Shown here: piece after piece, positions 45,377-55,399 of the stretch | Position numbering within the stretch: the first letter of the stretch is position 1 | Layout of the letters: each line of letters opens with the position of its first letter | NCBI GenBank assembly: GCA_937991535.1 | Contig: CALKHN010000054.1 | Coordinates: 7,517-71,516, forward strand | DNA from: an uncultured Sphingobacteriales bacterium | Lineage (GTDB): Bacteria > Bacteroidota > Bacteroidia > Chitinophagales > Chitinophagaceae | Reading direction: 5' to 3' | Length of the DNA stretch: 64,000 bases | Program-made: the position numbers and the translations under genes | The notes under the pieces: model-generated | What the model was told of the DNA's origin: nothing | Database searches by the model: none | What the model saw: the letters and a program-made list of their open reading frames with translations, nothing else

Positions 45377-47707
45377 ATGATAACGACAATCAAAACCGGA
45401 ACTTTTTTGGTCTTGTACGCGGGGATATCGGTTATTAGTACCGAAAAATCTTTTGGCCAACAGAACTGGAACATGGCCTCGTCGAAAGATATCTCTTATA
45501 ACTGGCCGATGATTGGAAACGGCCATATTGAGACAATAGTAGGGCCAAATGGGTTTCATAACGGAAAGAGCCTTGAAGAAGAAACAGTGAATCGCACGGT
45601 TTTTTGGGCGGGAAGGAGACATCGTGACGCCCGCACCGCGCTCACCTGGATCCCACGTTTTGATAAAGACATCCCTATTGGATCAAGCCAACCGCTTGTT
45701 AGGTTCGGCCGCACTAGCAGGGAATTAGTGATTGATAACAAAACTACCACCGATGACGACTGGACGCAAACGATGGACTACGATAAAGCAATAGTTCGTT
45801 CGGAACTCAGGCATCAGTCAGTAAATGAAGTGACGGAAAGCATGATACTGTTGTCGCAGAACATTATGGTTTTTCATACTACCCTCACAAATACCTCGTC
45901 GAAAGAGGTGGACGTAAAATTCACATTAAAATATGAATTCGGCGATGCCTATGGTAAGATGTCCACCGGCACAAAGCTTTTTATATTTCGTCCTTATCCC
46001 ACGGACAAATTATTTGGGAGCATTGATGGCAAATTCAGCACAGATCCCGATGTAGATTCCCGGATACCGCATGTTGAGGAGAGTTTGCTGATAAAATACG
46101 AAGTTGAAGATCACCTTGGCCAGGTACATTGGGGCAGGTACCCTGTAGGCCGTATACAGAAAACTGCGCAGGGCGGCAATTTTATTCATGACTTGAAACT
46201 GAAAAAGGGTGAAAGCCGTGAACTCTGGTTCTGGATGGTACTAAGTGACAGGAAACGGTATACCTATTTTCCAAAATTCGATGAATTGAAAGGATTGATT
46301 AATGTCCACGTGAAGGAATGGAAAGGTTTTTGGTCGGTCAGCGCGGTCAAGCTTGGAACCCCCGTACTTGAAAATATCTATAAAAGTTCATTGTACACGC
46401 TCCGCTGTAATTCGGGAGAGTGGAGCTCATCCTGTGGTATACTCGCTTCTAACTGGGAAGGCCGCTTTCTTCATGATGAGATGTACGTCTTTTTTGGATT
46501 GATATCATCGAACCATCCAGAACTGGCGAGAACAATTCCGAACTGGAGGTGGCTCACCCGAGATTACGCGACACAACGAAGCAAAGGCAATGGTACATTT
46601 TATTCGTGGGAAAGTACAGAAACAGGTTTGGAGAGCGCACCTATGGGCCAGTGGGTAGATGAAAGATACATACACGGAGAGATATCTGAACATGTATGGC
46701 GCTACTACCTATACACAGGAGATAAGAAAAGTCTCAGCCAATTCTATTCGGTACTGAAAGGAAATGTACAATGGTTGATTCACGACATCCTGAAATATGA
46801 TGAACAGGGAAAAATCTATATCAGGCCGGTTGTGTCGCCGGTAGAGCATATATATCCCGCTAAAAACGAAATGTACACCGTATGCGCATTCGCCAGGGCA
46901 CTTAAAGTAGCGGCAACGGCCGCAATGGTACTCGACAAGGACAAAGATGAGGCTGCAGAGTGGTTGAGTCTTTCGGATGAAATCGTCCGGCTGATGCCCG
47001 TTGACGCACAAAAAAATGTCTTCAGGGTTTCCGAAAATATGGATGATACGTACGGGGTAGCGCATCTCGGTTCGATTTTCCCTTTTGCAATTGATATAGA
47101 TTCGAAAATTCCGATGAACACTCTCAACGAAGCGGTGAACTATTTTCTTAAGGCAAAAGAAGAAAGAACAACGGACTATGTATTTTCCACCACCACCTGG
47201 CTGTGGGGATTGTCGAACCTTGCGTCGGCATGTTTTGTTGCGGGAGAAGGCGATAAGGGGTACAAAATTTTGCAGGATGCCATCTACACAGTTGGATCAT
47301 TTCAAACGCCGGCAGAGCACTGGAACCGGCAAGATGGCGCATATCTCCCCTGGCATACAACCGCCGCAGGCGCATACCTCGCAGCCGTGAACGGAATGTT
47401 CATACAAGTTTACAGTGACAAATTGGGCGCCGTGCTGTTTCCTGCTCTTTCCCGTGATTTAAAAAATTGTTCATTTGACAAATTGCTCGCCTCGCATGGC
47501 GTTTCGATATCCGGCGTAGTCAGGGAGGGCAAAATAGCAAGCCTCACTGCGCATACCGATTCGGAACAAGAATGGGTTTGCACCATACCGCAGTCAGTTG
47601 CAAAATTATTAAAATTTTCAGGTGTGGTCACTACAGCAAAAAGCGAGGGTAAATTCATCAAATTAACATGCAAACTTAATAAAGGCGATAACCAATTAAT
47701 ACAATAA
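45377..47707 (+). CDS. Exported (alpha/alpha)6-barrel glycosidase, GH65/GH95-like
   Basis: 776 residues from the ATG at 45377, chosen because it lies 7 bp past the previous stop and gives a signal peptide (FLVLYAGISVISTEKSFGQ); the open frame starts at 45344. An N-terminal beta-sandwich (WPMIGNGHIETIVGPNGFHNGKS in part) precedes an (alpha/alpha)6 barrel (about 330-680): GRFLHDEMYVFFGLISS, then HGEISEHVWRYYLYTG with Glu435 and Glu438 as candidate acids, and EHWNRQDGAYLPWHTTAAGAY. A C-terminal beta domain follows. The layout matches clan-L and GH95-type enzymes such as fucosidases and disaccharide hydrolases, but no family-specific motif settles it. It is probably the main glycosidase of this locus. 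Confidence 0.65.
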   Translation: MITTIKTGTFLVLYAGISVISTEKSFGQQNWNMASSKDISYNWPMIGNGHIETIVGPNGFHNGKSLEEETVNRTVFWAGRRHRDARTALTWIPRFDKDIPIGSSQPLVRFGRTSRELVIDNKTTTDDDWTQTMDYDKAIVRSELRHQSVNEVTESMILLSQNIMVFHTTLTNTSSKEVDVKFTLKYEFGDAYGKMSTGTKLFIFRPYPTDKLFGSIDGKFSTDPDVDSRIPHVEESLLIKYEVEDHLGQVHWGRYPVGRIQKTAQGGNFIHDLKLKKGESRELWFWMVLSDRKRYTYFPKFDELKGLINVHVKEWKGFWSVSAVKLGTPVLENIYKSSLYTLRCNSGEWSSSCGILASNWEGRFLHDEMYVFFGLISSNHPELARTIPNWRWLTRDYATQRSKGNGTFYSWESTETGLESAPMGQWVDERYIHGEISEHVWRYYLYTGDKKSLSQFYSVLKGNVQWLIHDILKYDEQGKIYIRPVVSPVEHIYPAKNEMYTVCAFARALKVAATAAMVLDKDKDEAAEWLSLSDEIVRLMPVDAQKNVFRVSENMDDTYGVAHLGSIFPFAIDIDSKIPMNTLNEAVNYFLKAKEERTTDYVFSTTTWLWGLSNLASACFVAGEGDKGYKILQDAIYTVGSFQTPAEHWNRQDGAYLPWHTTAAGAYLAAVNGMFIQVYSDKLGAVLFPALSRDLKNCSFDKLLASHGVSISGVVREGKIASLTAHTDSEQEWVCTIPQSVAKLLKFSGVVTTAKSEGKFIKLTCKLNKGDNQLIQ

Positions 47708-47711
47708 AGCG

Positions 47712-49912
47712 ATGAAAGAACTAAAATTAACGGTAATACTTCTTTTCCTTGCGGCGTCATCGGTGGCATCTTGTTTCCAGGCGTCATCATCAGCACCTTC
47801 CATCCAGGTAAATTTCAAAGAGATTTTGATAGATAGTCTGGCGTCGGGTGATAATAAAGCCATTGCGGATATCGATGGTGATGGTGTAAATGATTTGATA
47901 CTTGCCGGTACAGAGGCAGCATGGTACAAACTGATAGATCATAAATGGGTTAAATTCAGGCTTAACACTCCATCCGTCGAGTTTACCACAGATATGGAAA
48001 CTGCAGATTTTGATAATGATGGTGACATAGACCTTTTCATGGCCGATGGCAAAGACAGCAATAATGTGATGTGGCTTGAGAACCCGCTGCCGGCAAACTC
48101 GCCAACTCATGTATTCGAATGGAAAAAGCATACCATCGGTACACATGGGAACTGGATGCACAATCTTGGTATCGGAGATTTGAATATGGACAACCGTATG
48201 GATGTCGTTAGCAGTGGCCATGGCATAACAAAGGTGTGGTTGAATATGGGAGATGATAAATGGATCAAAATAGACATCTCATATTCCGGCGGTGAGGCGG
48301 TTGATGTGCACGACATAGACGGGGACGGTGACCTGGATGTTGTAACCGTCAAAGGCTGGGTGGAAACACCTGGCGATTCGCTTAAGGATAAATGGATATT
48401 TCACAGGATCGCGGATCTTGATGCACAGACCGTTGAAGCCGGCGACATCGATGGAGACGGTAAGCCCGAAATCGTCGCGGCAGATTCAGCTCACAGCAGC
48501 GGAAAAATGTACTTGTTTACAGTGAAGAATTCACCAGCAGACAGTAACTGGGCCAAAACAGAAATTGATCCCGATTGCGGAACACACAAGATAGTAATCA
48601 ATGATTTCAACCGCGATGGACTGTCTGATATACTTTTCGGACAGGAATTGAAAACCCTGGGTATTCTCTATCAACAACCCGGAGATCCCCAAACCTTTGC
48701 GAAAAGCATTATCGCACATTCGGGCGGGCATAACGCCACTGCAGGTGATATTGATAATGACGGCGACCTGGACATTATCAGTTGCGACTTCCTTAATCAT
48801 CCGCCATTAAGATTATTCATTAACCAATCTAAACCTCCTGTAGCGGGGAAAGCGCTCAATCCTTACCGCTGGTCGTACCAGCAGATAACTGATAAGCACA
48901 TGCGCACATTTGGGCTGGCTGCCGGAGAGGTTACGGGAGACAACCGGCAGGACATAGTTTCGGGAAACTATATATATGAAAATCCTGGAAAAAAAAAACT
49001 CAATGGAAACAGCATCTTATTTCCAAAGATTTGCATGCCGTTGTTACCATAGATGTGAACCGCGACGGACATGATGAAATTATTGCTGTGGACGGCAACA
49101 TCAATGTGTTTTTGTGCGTCGGCAGTAGGGATACCTGGAAAATTAACAGGATCGGATCGTTAGCGAAGGCGAGCCATAGTATCGGCGCGCAGGGGCATAT
49201 TAAAGCGCAGCTTATACCGGGCAATGCCTATGAAGTGGTTATGACGGCGGGCATAGGAACTTATGCTTTTAAGGTGCCCCCTCAGGTTTTTTCCAACTGG
49301 CCGGTAGTTCATGTTACGGAAAGAACGTCTGACGAAGCCGTGGATGTTGCAGATATCAATGGGGATGGAAAACCTGACGTAGTCGGCACTTTCGGCGAAA
49401 CCCATGAAGTATTTTGGTTTGAAAATCCAGGTTCCTTTACAGATGACTGGAAGATGCACAAAGTTGCCACTGTAAACAATCAAAACAACTATCTTGATCG
49501 CATAGCATCGGCCGACTTTGATGGGGACAAGCGTCCTGATATTGTTATTACTGAAGAAAATCAGGGTGGACCTGCTTCCGTTATGCTTTTTCTGAATCCC
49601 TTTAAATCATCCGGTGACTGGCCATCACAGATACTGGCCAAACAGTTCACCACCAATTCATTAAGTGTTGGGGATATAGACAAGGACGGCGACTCAGATA
49701 TTATCACTGCGGAGCACCGTGGGCCGAAAAGATTAACCCTTTGGGAGAATGTCGGTAAAGGAAAGTTCAGACAATATATTTTAGATCACGGAAAAGAAAG
49801 TCATGATGGAGCAAGGCTCGTGGATCTGGATGGAGATGGCGATCTTGACATTATGAGTATCGCATGGGACAAGTTCTGGACAATCCATGTTTGGTGGAAC
49901 AATGCTATTTAA
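47712..49912 (+). CDS. FG-GAP/VCBS lipoprotein split by a frameshift at an A10 run
   Basis: Two overlapping frames, 47712-49052 (446 codons) and 49031-49912, belong to one protein of about 733 residues. The first begins with a lipoprotein leader (LFLAASSVASC) and holds propeller blades such as DIDGDGVNDLILAG, DFDNDGDIDLFMAD, DIDGDGDLDVVTVKG and DIDNDGDLDIISCDF. At 48989-48998 a run of ten A follows ENPG. In the +1-A frame it continues KTQWKQHLISKDLHAVVTIDVNRDGHDE, joining the second part with further blades (DINGDGKPDVVGTF, DFDGDKRPDIVITEE, DLDGDGDLDIMSIAW). As read, the first frame stops at once. Either an assembly indel, pseudogenisation, or transcriptional slippage explains it. It starts 4 bp after the glycosidase. 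Confidence 0.75.
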
Positions 49913-49930
49913 AAATAAAAACTATTCACG

Positions 49931-50818
49931 GTGGGGATTAACAAGAAACAACTATTGGAATGGTGCCGAATCAGACATGGTGCTTTGGCTGGTCATCCTT
50001 CAAGAAAGATTCCGTTTAGAATGTGCAAAAATACAGAGGAAATGGGGCAGCTGATGGCACGCGAACTGGTGGATATTATTTGCTTCAACAATCGGAAAGG
50101 CGCTAAAACACATGCTATTATTCCTTGCGGGCCGCTTTGCTGGTATAAGCCATTTACCAAGCTTGTAAATGCAGAAAAGATTTCGCTAAAGAATATGGTC
50201 GTATTTCATATGGACGAGTGCCTTGATTGGGAAGGAAATTTACTTCCTGAAAAGCATCCACAGAATTTCAGGACGTATATGCTGAACAATTTCTACTTGC
50301 CTGTTTCCGCGGAACTTTGTGTGCCTGAGAAGAACAGGTATTTTCTATTGCCTGACAACTATAAAAAGGTAAGCGATAAAATAATGTCGTCTGAAATCGA
50401 CATTACATACGGAGGGTGGGGACAGGATGGTCATGTGGCATTTAATCAGGCAAGACGCGAGCCGTATAGCCCGCTAACAATTGAAGAGTTGCGAAAATCG
50501 GCGGTCAGAATTCAGAGCAATAGCATCGACACCGTGATAGCATTGTCACAGCGTTCTTTTGGCACAGCTTATCAACTCGTTGCGCCGATGTCTGTTACAT
50601 TAGGAATGCGCGAGTGTTTATCAGCAAAAAAAGTGAGGCTATTTTCCGATACAGGAGCATGGAAGCAAACTGCGTTGCGAATAGCTCTTTTCGGACCTGT
50701 TTGCACTGAATACCCTGTGACCCTTTTACAGGAACATCCTGATGCATTGCTTACCGCGACCGTTGATACTGCAAGGCATCCGATTGAAGAACATCCCGAA
50801 TGGGATTTTGGATATTAA
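49931..50818 (+). CDS. NagB-like sugar-phosphate isomerase/deaminase
   Basis: 295 residues from a GTG. Fold and motifs match glucosamine-6-phosphate deaminase/6-phosphogluconolactonase proteins: MDEC at 94-97 (the general-base Asp of NagB) and GQDGHVAFN at 164-172 (Asp and His of the active site). The Glu that follows FN in NagB is Gln here (Q173), and the flanking loops differ, so a substrate or reaction other than glucosamine-6-phosphate deamination is likely. There is no signal peptide, so it is cytoplasmic. It sits 18 bp after the propeller gene and 3 bp before a PfkB kinase, which suggests consecutive steps on one sugar phosphate. Confidence 0.8.
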   Translation: MGINKKQLLEWCRIRHGALAGHPSRKIPFRMCKNTEEMGQLMARELVDIICFNNRKGAKTHAIIPCGPLCWYKPFTKLVNAEKISLKNMVVFHMDECLDWEGNLLPEKHPQNFRTYMLNNFYLPVSAELCVPEKNRYFLLPDNYKKVSDKIMSSEIDITYGGWGQDGHVAFNQARREPYSPLTIEELRKSAVRIQSNSIDTVIALSQRSFGTAYQLVAPMSVTLGMRECLSAKKVRLFSDTGAWKQTALRIALFGPVCTEYPVTLLQEHPDALLTATVDTARHPIEEHPEWDFGY

Positions 50819-50821
50819 ACA

Positions 50822-51853
50822 ATGCTGATCTTTCCTCCAAATCATTTTAAAGCCCTGATCTGCACAGGTGGCATAGGCTCGGGTGCGCTGTTTCTTTTGA
50901 GCGGCAATCACACTCTTGGACGCGAAGAGAGCCGTGGTGGGAAATACCTTGACGCCCGGGACTATTGTAAGATGCATATCATTGCGCACAACTTTAAGAA
51001 ACTATCGGACCATGACGTGCCGACATTTGCTATTGGTAAAGTTGGCGATGACGCTGCAGGGAAGGAAATCGTCCAAGAAATGCAAGAAGCGGGAATAGAC
51101 GTGAGGTATGTCGATATTTTGGGAGGTGATCGGACGATGTTTGGATTTTGTTTTTTATATCCCGATGGAACCGGGGGCAACCTGACAACCGAGGAATCTG
51201 CATGCAGCAAAGTGGATGCGCGTTACATAGAGGAAAAAGAAGACGTCTTCCGACAATACAAAGGGGCGTTCCTGGCATTGGCTGTGCCCGAAGTCCCTCT
51301 TGATGCGCGGTACGCTTTGCTTCGGCTTTCTGATAAATACGGCGGATTTAGTGTTGCGTCATTTACTGCTGGAGAAATGCCTGAGGTGGAACGGCTGGGC
51401 ATGCTTTCGCTGGTGCATCTTCTGGCAGTAAATATCGAAGAAGCATCAGCGTTGGCCGGTGCCGCTTTTTATAAAGAGCCAGCCATGATTGTACGAAGAT
51501 TAGCCGACAAGACAAAAAGATATAATCCCCATATCTGTTTGTCGGTTACAGCAGGAAAAAGAGGCAGTTGGACATGGAACGGGACTGAGTTGAATTTCGT
51601 CCCCGCATTTACAGTTGATGTTAAAAGTTCTGCAGGTGCGGGAGATGCGCACATATCCGGGATCATGGCAGGACTCAATGGAGGGCTCCAACTATCGGAG
51701 GCGCAACAATTAGGAAATCTTGCCGGAGCCCTTGCGGTAACATCGCAGCATACCATACATCCCGAAATGAGCATAAAAAAGATCGCAGATTTAATTGATG
51801 GCAGTAGTAATGGCTTTTCTTCAGCCCTATTAAAATATTTATCAAACAAATAA
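50822..51853 (+). CDS. PfkB-family carbohydrate kinase
   Basis: 343 residues of ribokinase fold. N-terminal CTGGIGSGALFLL and GGKYLDARDY, middle FAIGKVGDDAAGKEIVQEM (PfkB signature 1 region), and GAGD at 272-275 with the catalytic Asp. The residue usually Asp at the start of the DTxGAGD motif is Ser (SSAGAGD), a mild deviation. It phosphorylates a sugar or sugar derivative with ATP; the specificity is not readable. Linked by 3-13 bp gaps to the NagB-like gene and the small gene at 51866. Confidence 0.85.
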   Translation: MLIFPPNHFKALICTGGIGSGALFLLSGNHTLGREESRGGKYLDARDYCKMHIIAHNFKKLSDHDVPTFAIGKVGDDAAGKEIVQEMQEAGIDVRYVDILGGDRTMFGFCFLYPDGTGGNLTTEESACSKVDARYIEEKEDVFRQYKGAFLALAVPEVPLDARYALLRLSDKYGGFSVASFTAGEMPEVERLGMLSLVHLLAVNIEEASALAGAAFYKEPAMIVRRLADKTKRYNPHICLSVTAGKRGSWTWNGTELNFVPAFTVDVKSSAGAGDAHISGIMAGLNGGLQLSEAQQLGNLAGALAVTSQHTIHPEMSIKKIADLIDGSSNGFSSALLKYLSNK

Positions 51854-51865
51854 AACGACAAAATT

Positions 51866-52180
51866 ATGCAGGTCTATATGCGAATGCTGTGGGAATTTGA
51901 TATTACCGAAGAAGCAAGGTTCATGGAGTTGGAGAAGCAATTTGTGGAGCTTGAGTTGCGCCGAACGGATTACCCTAAGGGTGGTATGAGGATGCAGCCG
52001 ATTTCTGCAGGGATACCATGCAATTCCATTACATGGGAAAAACAGTTCGATTCACTCGAAGAAGCCTATGCGGCGGTACAGTTTTTCCGCGGCGATGATG
52101 AGCACGAAAGGCTTTGTGAATTGCAGCGTCCTCTTTTCAGGAATTTCAGAATCGAATTCTACAAAATTCTCGAATTCTAG
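51866..52180 (+). CDS. Small protein, unknown, probably ferredoxin-like fold
   Basis: 104 residues. Sequence pattern (QVYMRMLWEFDITEEARFMELEKQFVELEL, NSITWEKQFDSLEEAYAAVQFF in part) suggests the beta-alpha-beta layout of small ferredoxin-like (Dabb/NIPSNAP-type) proteins, but I cannot name a family. It is the last gene of the operon, 12 bp after the kinase, and ends 2 bp from the stop of the convergent AraC gene. Its conserved placement with sugar-phosphate enzymes hints at a mutarotase- or monooxygenase-like accessory role, which is speculation. Confidence 0.6.
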   Translation: MQVYMRMLWEFDITEEARFMELEKQFVELELRRTDYPKGGMRMQPISAGIPCNSITWEKQFDSLEEAYAAVQFFRGDDEHERLCELQRPLFRNFRIEFYKILEF

Positions 52181-52182
52181 AT

Positions 52183-53061
52183 TTACACTTTCGGTTCCTT
52201 ATAGAATCTGTTCCGATAGTCCAGCGGAGAAAATTTCGTTATGGCTTTAAATTTTCTGTTGAAGTACGACAGACTGTTGTATCCGCAGGAATAACATACG
52301 TTTGAAACGGAGTCGCCCTGCTCAATAAACAGTCTGCAGGCGTGCCCGATTCTTATTTCATTTAATATATGGGAGAATGTTTTTCCGGTTCGGCTTTTGA
52401 AAAACTTGCAGAATGCCGAAACCGACATGTGTGCAATTTCGGCCACATCCGTTAGTTTGATCTCTGTTTGGAAAGTCTTGAGAATGTAATCAAAAACGGC
52501 ATTAATACGGTCTGCATCATGAGGGGCAAATGTATTCCGGTACCCAAGTGATGACAAAAGTCTTTTTTCTTCAGAAGTTGCAATGATCTGCAAGATATCA
52601 ATCAGGCTCATGAGCCTGGGATATCCTTCCAGATGGAGAAGAGCCTCCATCATCTTCGCCACTTTTTTCTGGGTTTTGCCGTAAATATGTATTCCTCTTT
52701 CAGAGTTCTGCAGCAATTTTTTTAGGGACACCGTTTCGGGGATGTCAAAGAATTTCTCACCGGCAAAATCTTTTGAAAAGTGAACTACAATCGCCCGAAT
52801 TCTGAGGCTGTCATCGCCCTTGTAGTAGATTTCGTGGTTTCGCATATAGTGTGGCAAATACGGACCGATTAACAACAAGTCACCCGGGCCGAAATTGTCA
52901 GTATGGTCACCGATAAAGCGTTTACCACTGCTTTCAGTAAATAGCGTCAGTTCGTATTCGGGATGAAAATGCCACCCTATTTTGATGTATGGAAGTATCT
53001 CTTCCTTTAATGCAAAAGAGTTGCTCGGGAAAGTGGGTACCTTTTCTAATATAGGGTTCAT
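52183..53061 (-). CDS. AraC-family transcriptional regulator
   Basis: About 292 residues from the ATG at 53061 (MNPILEKVPTFP); the frame is open upstream to 53139 but that part reads like promoter DNA. The N-terminal cupin sensor (IGWHFHPEYELTLF, GDLLLIGPYLPHY) should bind a sugar. The C-terminal 95 residues hold two helix-turn-helices (KLTDVAEIAHMSVSAFCKFF, SVSNVCYSCGYNSLSYFNRKF). It lies between the two halves of the locus, convergent with the first and divergent from the second (53210). It is the best candidate for recognising the repeated TTTCAATA-type motif, though no binding is shown. Confidence 0.92.
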   Translation of the reverse strand: MNPILEKVPTFPSNSFALKEEILPYIKIGWHFHPEYELTLFTESSGKRFIGDHTDNFGPGDLLLIGPYLPHYMRNHEIYYKGDDSLRIRAIVVHFSKDFAGEKFFDIPETVSLKKLLQNSERGIHIYGKTQKKVAKMMEALLHLEGYPRLMSLIDILQIIATSEEKRLLSSLGYRNTFAPHDADRINAVFDYILKTFQTEIKLTDVAEIAHMSVSAFCKFFKSRTGKTFSHILNEIRIGHACRLFIEQGDSVSNVCYSCGYNSLSYFNRKFKAITKFSPLDYRNRFYKEPKV

Positions 53062-53170
53062 AATTGTCAGTTTAATTATACAGACATAATTCTCAAAAAA
53101 AATAACTATTGACGACAAAATAGTGCAAAAAACAGACAATTAAGGAGGAGGCTACGGCTTTCTTTGTCTA

Positions 53171-53178
53171 TACCTTTG
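53171..53178 (+). promoter_or_regulatory. Perfect -7 box TACCTTTG
   Basis: Matches the Bacteroidota -7 consensus TAnnTTTG exactly, 31 bp upstream of the ATG at 53210, in the divergent AraC/isomerase gap. No TTTG lies at the usual upstream spacing, which would suit an activator-dependent promoter. Confidence 0.5.
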
Positions 53179-53209
53179 AAATTGACCAGAGAAAATAAGA
53201 ATTGACTGT

Positions 53210-54262
53210 ATGCAAACTATTTTTGGGCCCGGGATATTTCTGGCACAGATAGTCAGGGACTATGAACCTTTCAACGATATCGGATCGATTTCCAGGTGGG
53301 TATCTTCTTTGGGTTATACCGGTATTCAGGTTCCCACCTGGGAGTCAAAATTGTTTGATCTGGCAAAGGCGGCTTCCTCCAAAAACTATTGCGATGAGTT
53401 TAGTGGAAGACTGAAGGAGGAAGCAAACCTGACTGTTATTGAGCTTGCCGCGTACCTGCAGGGTCAGCTTATCGCCGTTCATCCTGCTTATGATATACTA
53501 TTCAGTGCTTTTCATCCCGCAGGATTGAATGCTCATCAGCGTTCGGAGTGGGCGGCAGATCAGCTACGAAAAGTGGTTTTGGCTTCGGTGAATTTTGGTA
53601 CAGAAAATATTTCAGTTTTATCGGGGGGGTATGCTTGGCCGTACTTGTATCCCTGGCCACAACGGCCGGAAGGTTTGATTAAAGAAGCTTTTGATGAGTT
53701 GGTAAAAAGATGGATACCGCTATTGAATTTTGCCGCGGAGCATGGCATTACATTCGGCTTCGAACTCCATCCCGGCTCGGATCTTTTTGACGGGGCCACT
53801 TATTCAGAATTCCTCGATAAAACCAACGGACACCCGGCAGCCTGCCTCACGTATGACCCGAGTCATTTGCATCTGCAGCAATTGGATTATGTCGGGTTCA
53901 TTAAAATATTTTCGGATCGCATTAAAGCTTTTCACGTGAAAGATGCGGAGTTTAATTCAAGCGGTTTGATGGGTGTTTTCGGCGGTTACCAGCCGTGGGC
54001 GAAAAGGGCGGGGAGGTTTCGTTCCCCTGGTGACGGACAGATAAATTTCAATAGAATCTTTTCACTGCTCACCGAATCAGGATACAAAGGCTGGGCGATT
54101 CTTGAATGGGAATGCTGTATCAAAAGCATGCAGCAGGGCGCAATCGAAGGGGCAGACTTTATCAAAAGGCACCTCATTGAGGCAACAAGAGATGCATTCG
54201 ACGATTTCGCGGCAGGCGCTGCAAATAAGGCTTTGAACAGACAAGTACTTGGATTGAAATAA
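53210..54262 (+). CDS. Sugar-phosphate isomerase/epimerase (xylose-isomerase-like TIM barrel)
   Basis: 350 residues of the AP-endonuclease-2/xylose-isomerase fold. Metal-binding positions are visible: Glu in GFELHPGSDLFD, Asp and His in YDPSHLHLQ, His in AFHVKDAEF, and Glu in AILEWECC. Family members isomerise or epimerise free or phosphorylated keto-sugars in the cytoplasm. It opens the second metabolic operon and is 7 bp upstream of the broken oxidoreductase, a partner often seen with this family in sugar and inositol loci. Confidence 0.85.
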   Translation: MQTIFGPGIFLAQIVRDYEPFNDIGSISRWVSSLGYTGIQVPTWESKLFDLAKAASSKNYCDEFSGRLKEEANLTVIELAAYLQGQLIAVHPAYDILFSAFHPAGLNAHQRSEWAADQLRKVVLASVNFGTENISVLSGGYAWPYLYPWPQRPEGLIKEAFDELVKRWIPLLNFAAEHGITFGFELHPGSDLFDGATYSEFLDKTNGHPAACLTYDPSHLHLQQLDYVGFIKIFSDRIKAFHVKDAEFNSSGLMGVFGGYQPWAKRAGRFRSPGDGQINFNRIFSLLTESGYKGWAILEWECCIKSMQQGAIEGADFIKRHLIEATRDAFDDFAAGAANKALNRQVLGLK

Positions 54263-54269
54263 CTACGGC

Positions 54270-55385
54270 ATGAAGCAAGAAAAAAATATAGGTCTCATTG
54301 GGTCGCGGTCTATGGGAAAAGCACACAGCAATGCGTACAGTAGAGTAAGTGAATTTTTCGATCTTCTGATGACGCCGGTACTTCATACTATTTACGGACG
54401 AAAAGCGCAGGACCTGAAAAAACCGGCTGAAAGTTTTAAATGGAATCATTCGGAGAACTCGTGGCAGCGTGTTGTGGATTCGTCGAACATAGATGTGATA
54501 GATATATGCGCTCCCAATCATTTGCGTCTGCCGATGGCTGTTGCGGTGCATAGATGGGGAGCATGTTATATGTAAGAACCCGATTGTGAGGAACGTGCAG
54601 GAAGCAGAAAAGATGGTGAAGGTTGTTACATTTTCCAGCGTTGCCAATATGATGATCTTCAATTACAGGTATGTTCCCGCATTAGGGTTGATAAAAAAGC
54701 TGCTTTCAGACGGGAAGATTGGAACCGTTTTTCATTTTAATGCGGTATGCTACCAAGATTGGCTTGTTAATCCTCTTGTGCCGGTCGTTTGGAGACACAG
54801 TATTGAAGAATCGGTTGCGGGTGCCAACGGAGATATGAATGCACACGTGATAGATATTGCACGCTTTCTTATTGGAGAATTCGAGTCTGTATGCGGAATG
54901 CAAAAGAACTTCATCACGCAAAGGCCGCAGCCGGGAAAAGAAGAATATGCAATGGTTTCTACCGATGACGCATGCTGTTTTCAGTCCAAATTAAGAAGCG
55001 GGGCTCGGCTCTTTCATTGCGACGCGGGTTGCAACGGGGCGGAAGAATTTTTTGAGAATAGAGATATTCGGCAGCGATGGTGCTGCGAGCTTATCTCGAA
55101 CGATTAACGAAGTTGAGTTCTATTCGCGCAACGATCATGAATACAGTGGCTTCAGCATATTCTTGTGACTGACAAGGTACATCAATTCATTGCGAACTGG
55201 TGGCCGCAACCTCACACTATAGGATGGGAACACAAATTTTTTCACCAGTTTAAATATTTTTTTGAAAATATGGACTGAGAAAAAAACTCGGTATCCGATT
55301 TAATAATGGACTTATCTGCCAACAGGTACTCGACGCAATTCATGAATCTGCGGCAAGCAATACCTGGGCTTATCTACGAATCTAA
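54270..55385 (+). pseudogene. Gfo/Idh/MocA-family oxidoreductase with multiple frameshifts
   Basis: The N-terminal NAD-binding segment is recognisable (IGLIGSRSMGKAHSNAYSRV, DICAPNHLRLPMAVA), as are IDGEHVICKNP, FNYRYVPALGLIKKLLSDGKIG and the C-terminal parts TGRKNFLRIEIFGSDGAA, NEVEFYSRNDHEYSGF, FIANWWPQPHTIGWEH and FNNGLICQQVLDAIHESA. These lie in different frames, requiring changes near 54545, 55020, 55160 and 55290. Four disruptions in one gene argue for real loss rather than a single sequencing error. The first glycine of the expected GxGxxG is also altered (GSRSMG). It lies in the operon between isomerase and dehydratase, so the pathway either does without this step or uses another dehydrogenase. 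Confidence 0.85.
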
Positions 55386-55399
55386 ACATTGGTTTTTAA

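Noticed and set aside
53062..53139. Longer N-terminus of the AraC protein
   Set aside because: The extra 26 residues are hydrophobic and lie in the divergent promoter region; the ATG at 53061 begins a normal AraC cupin domain.
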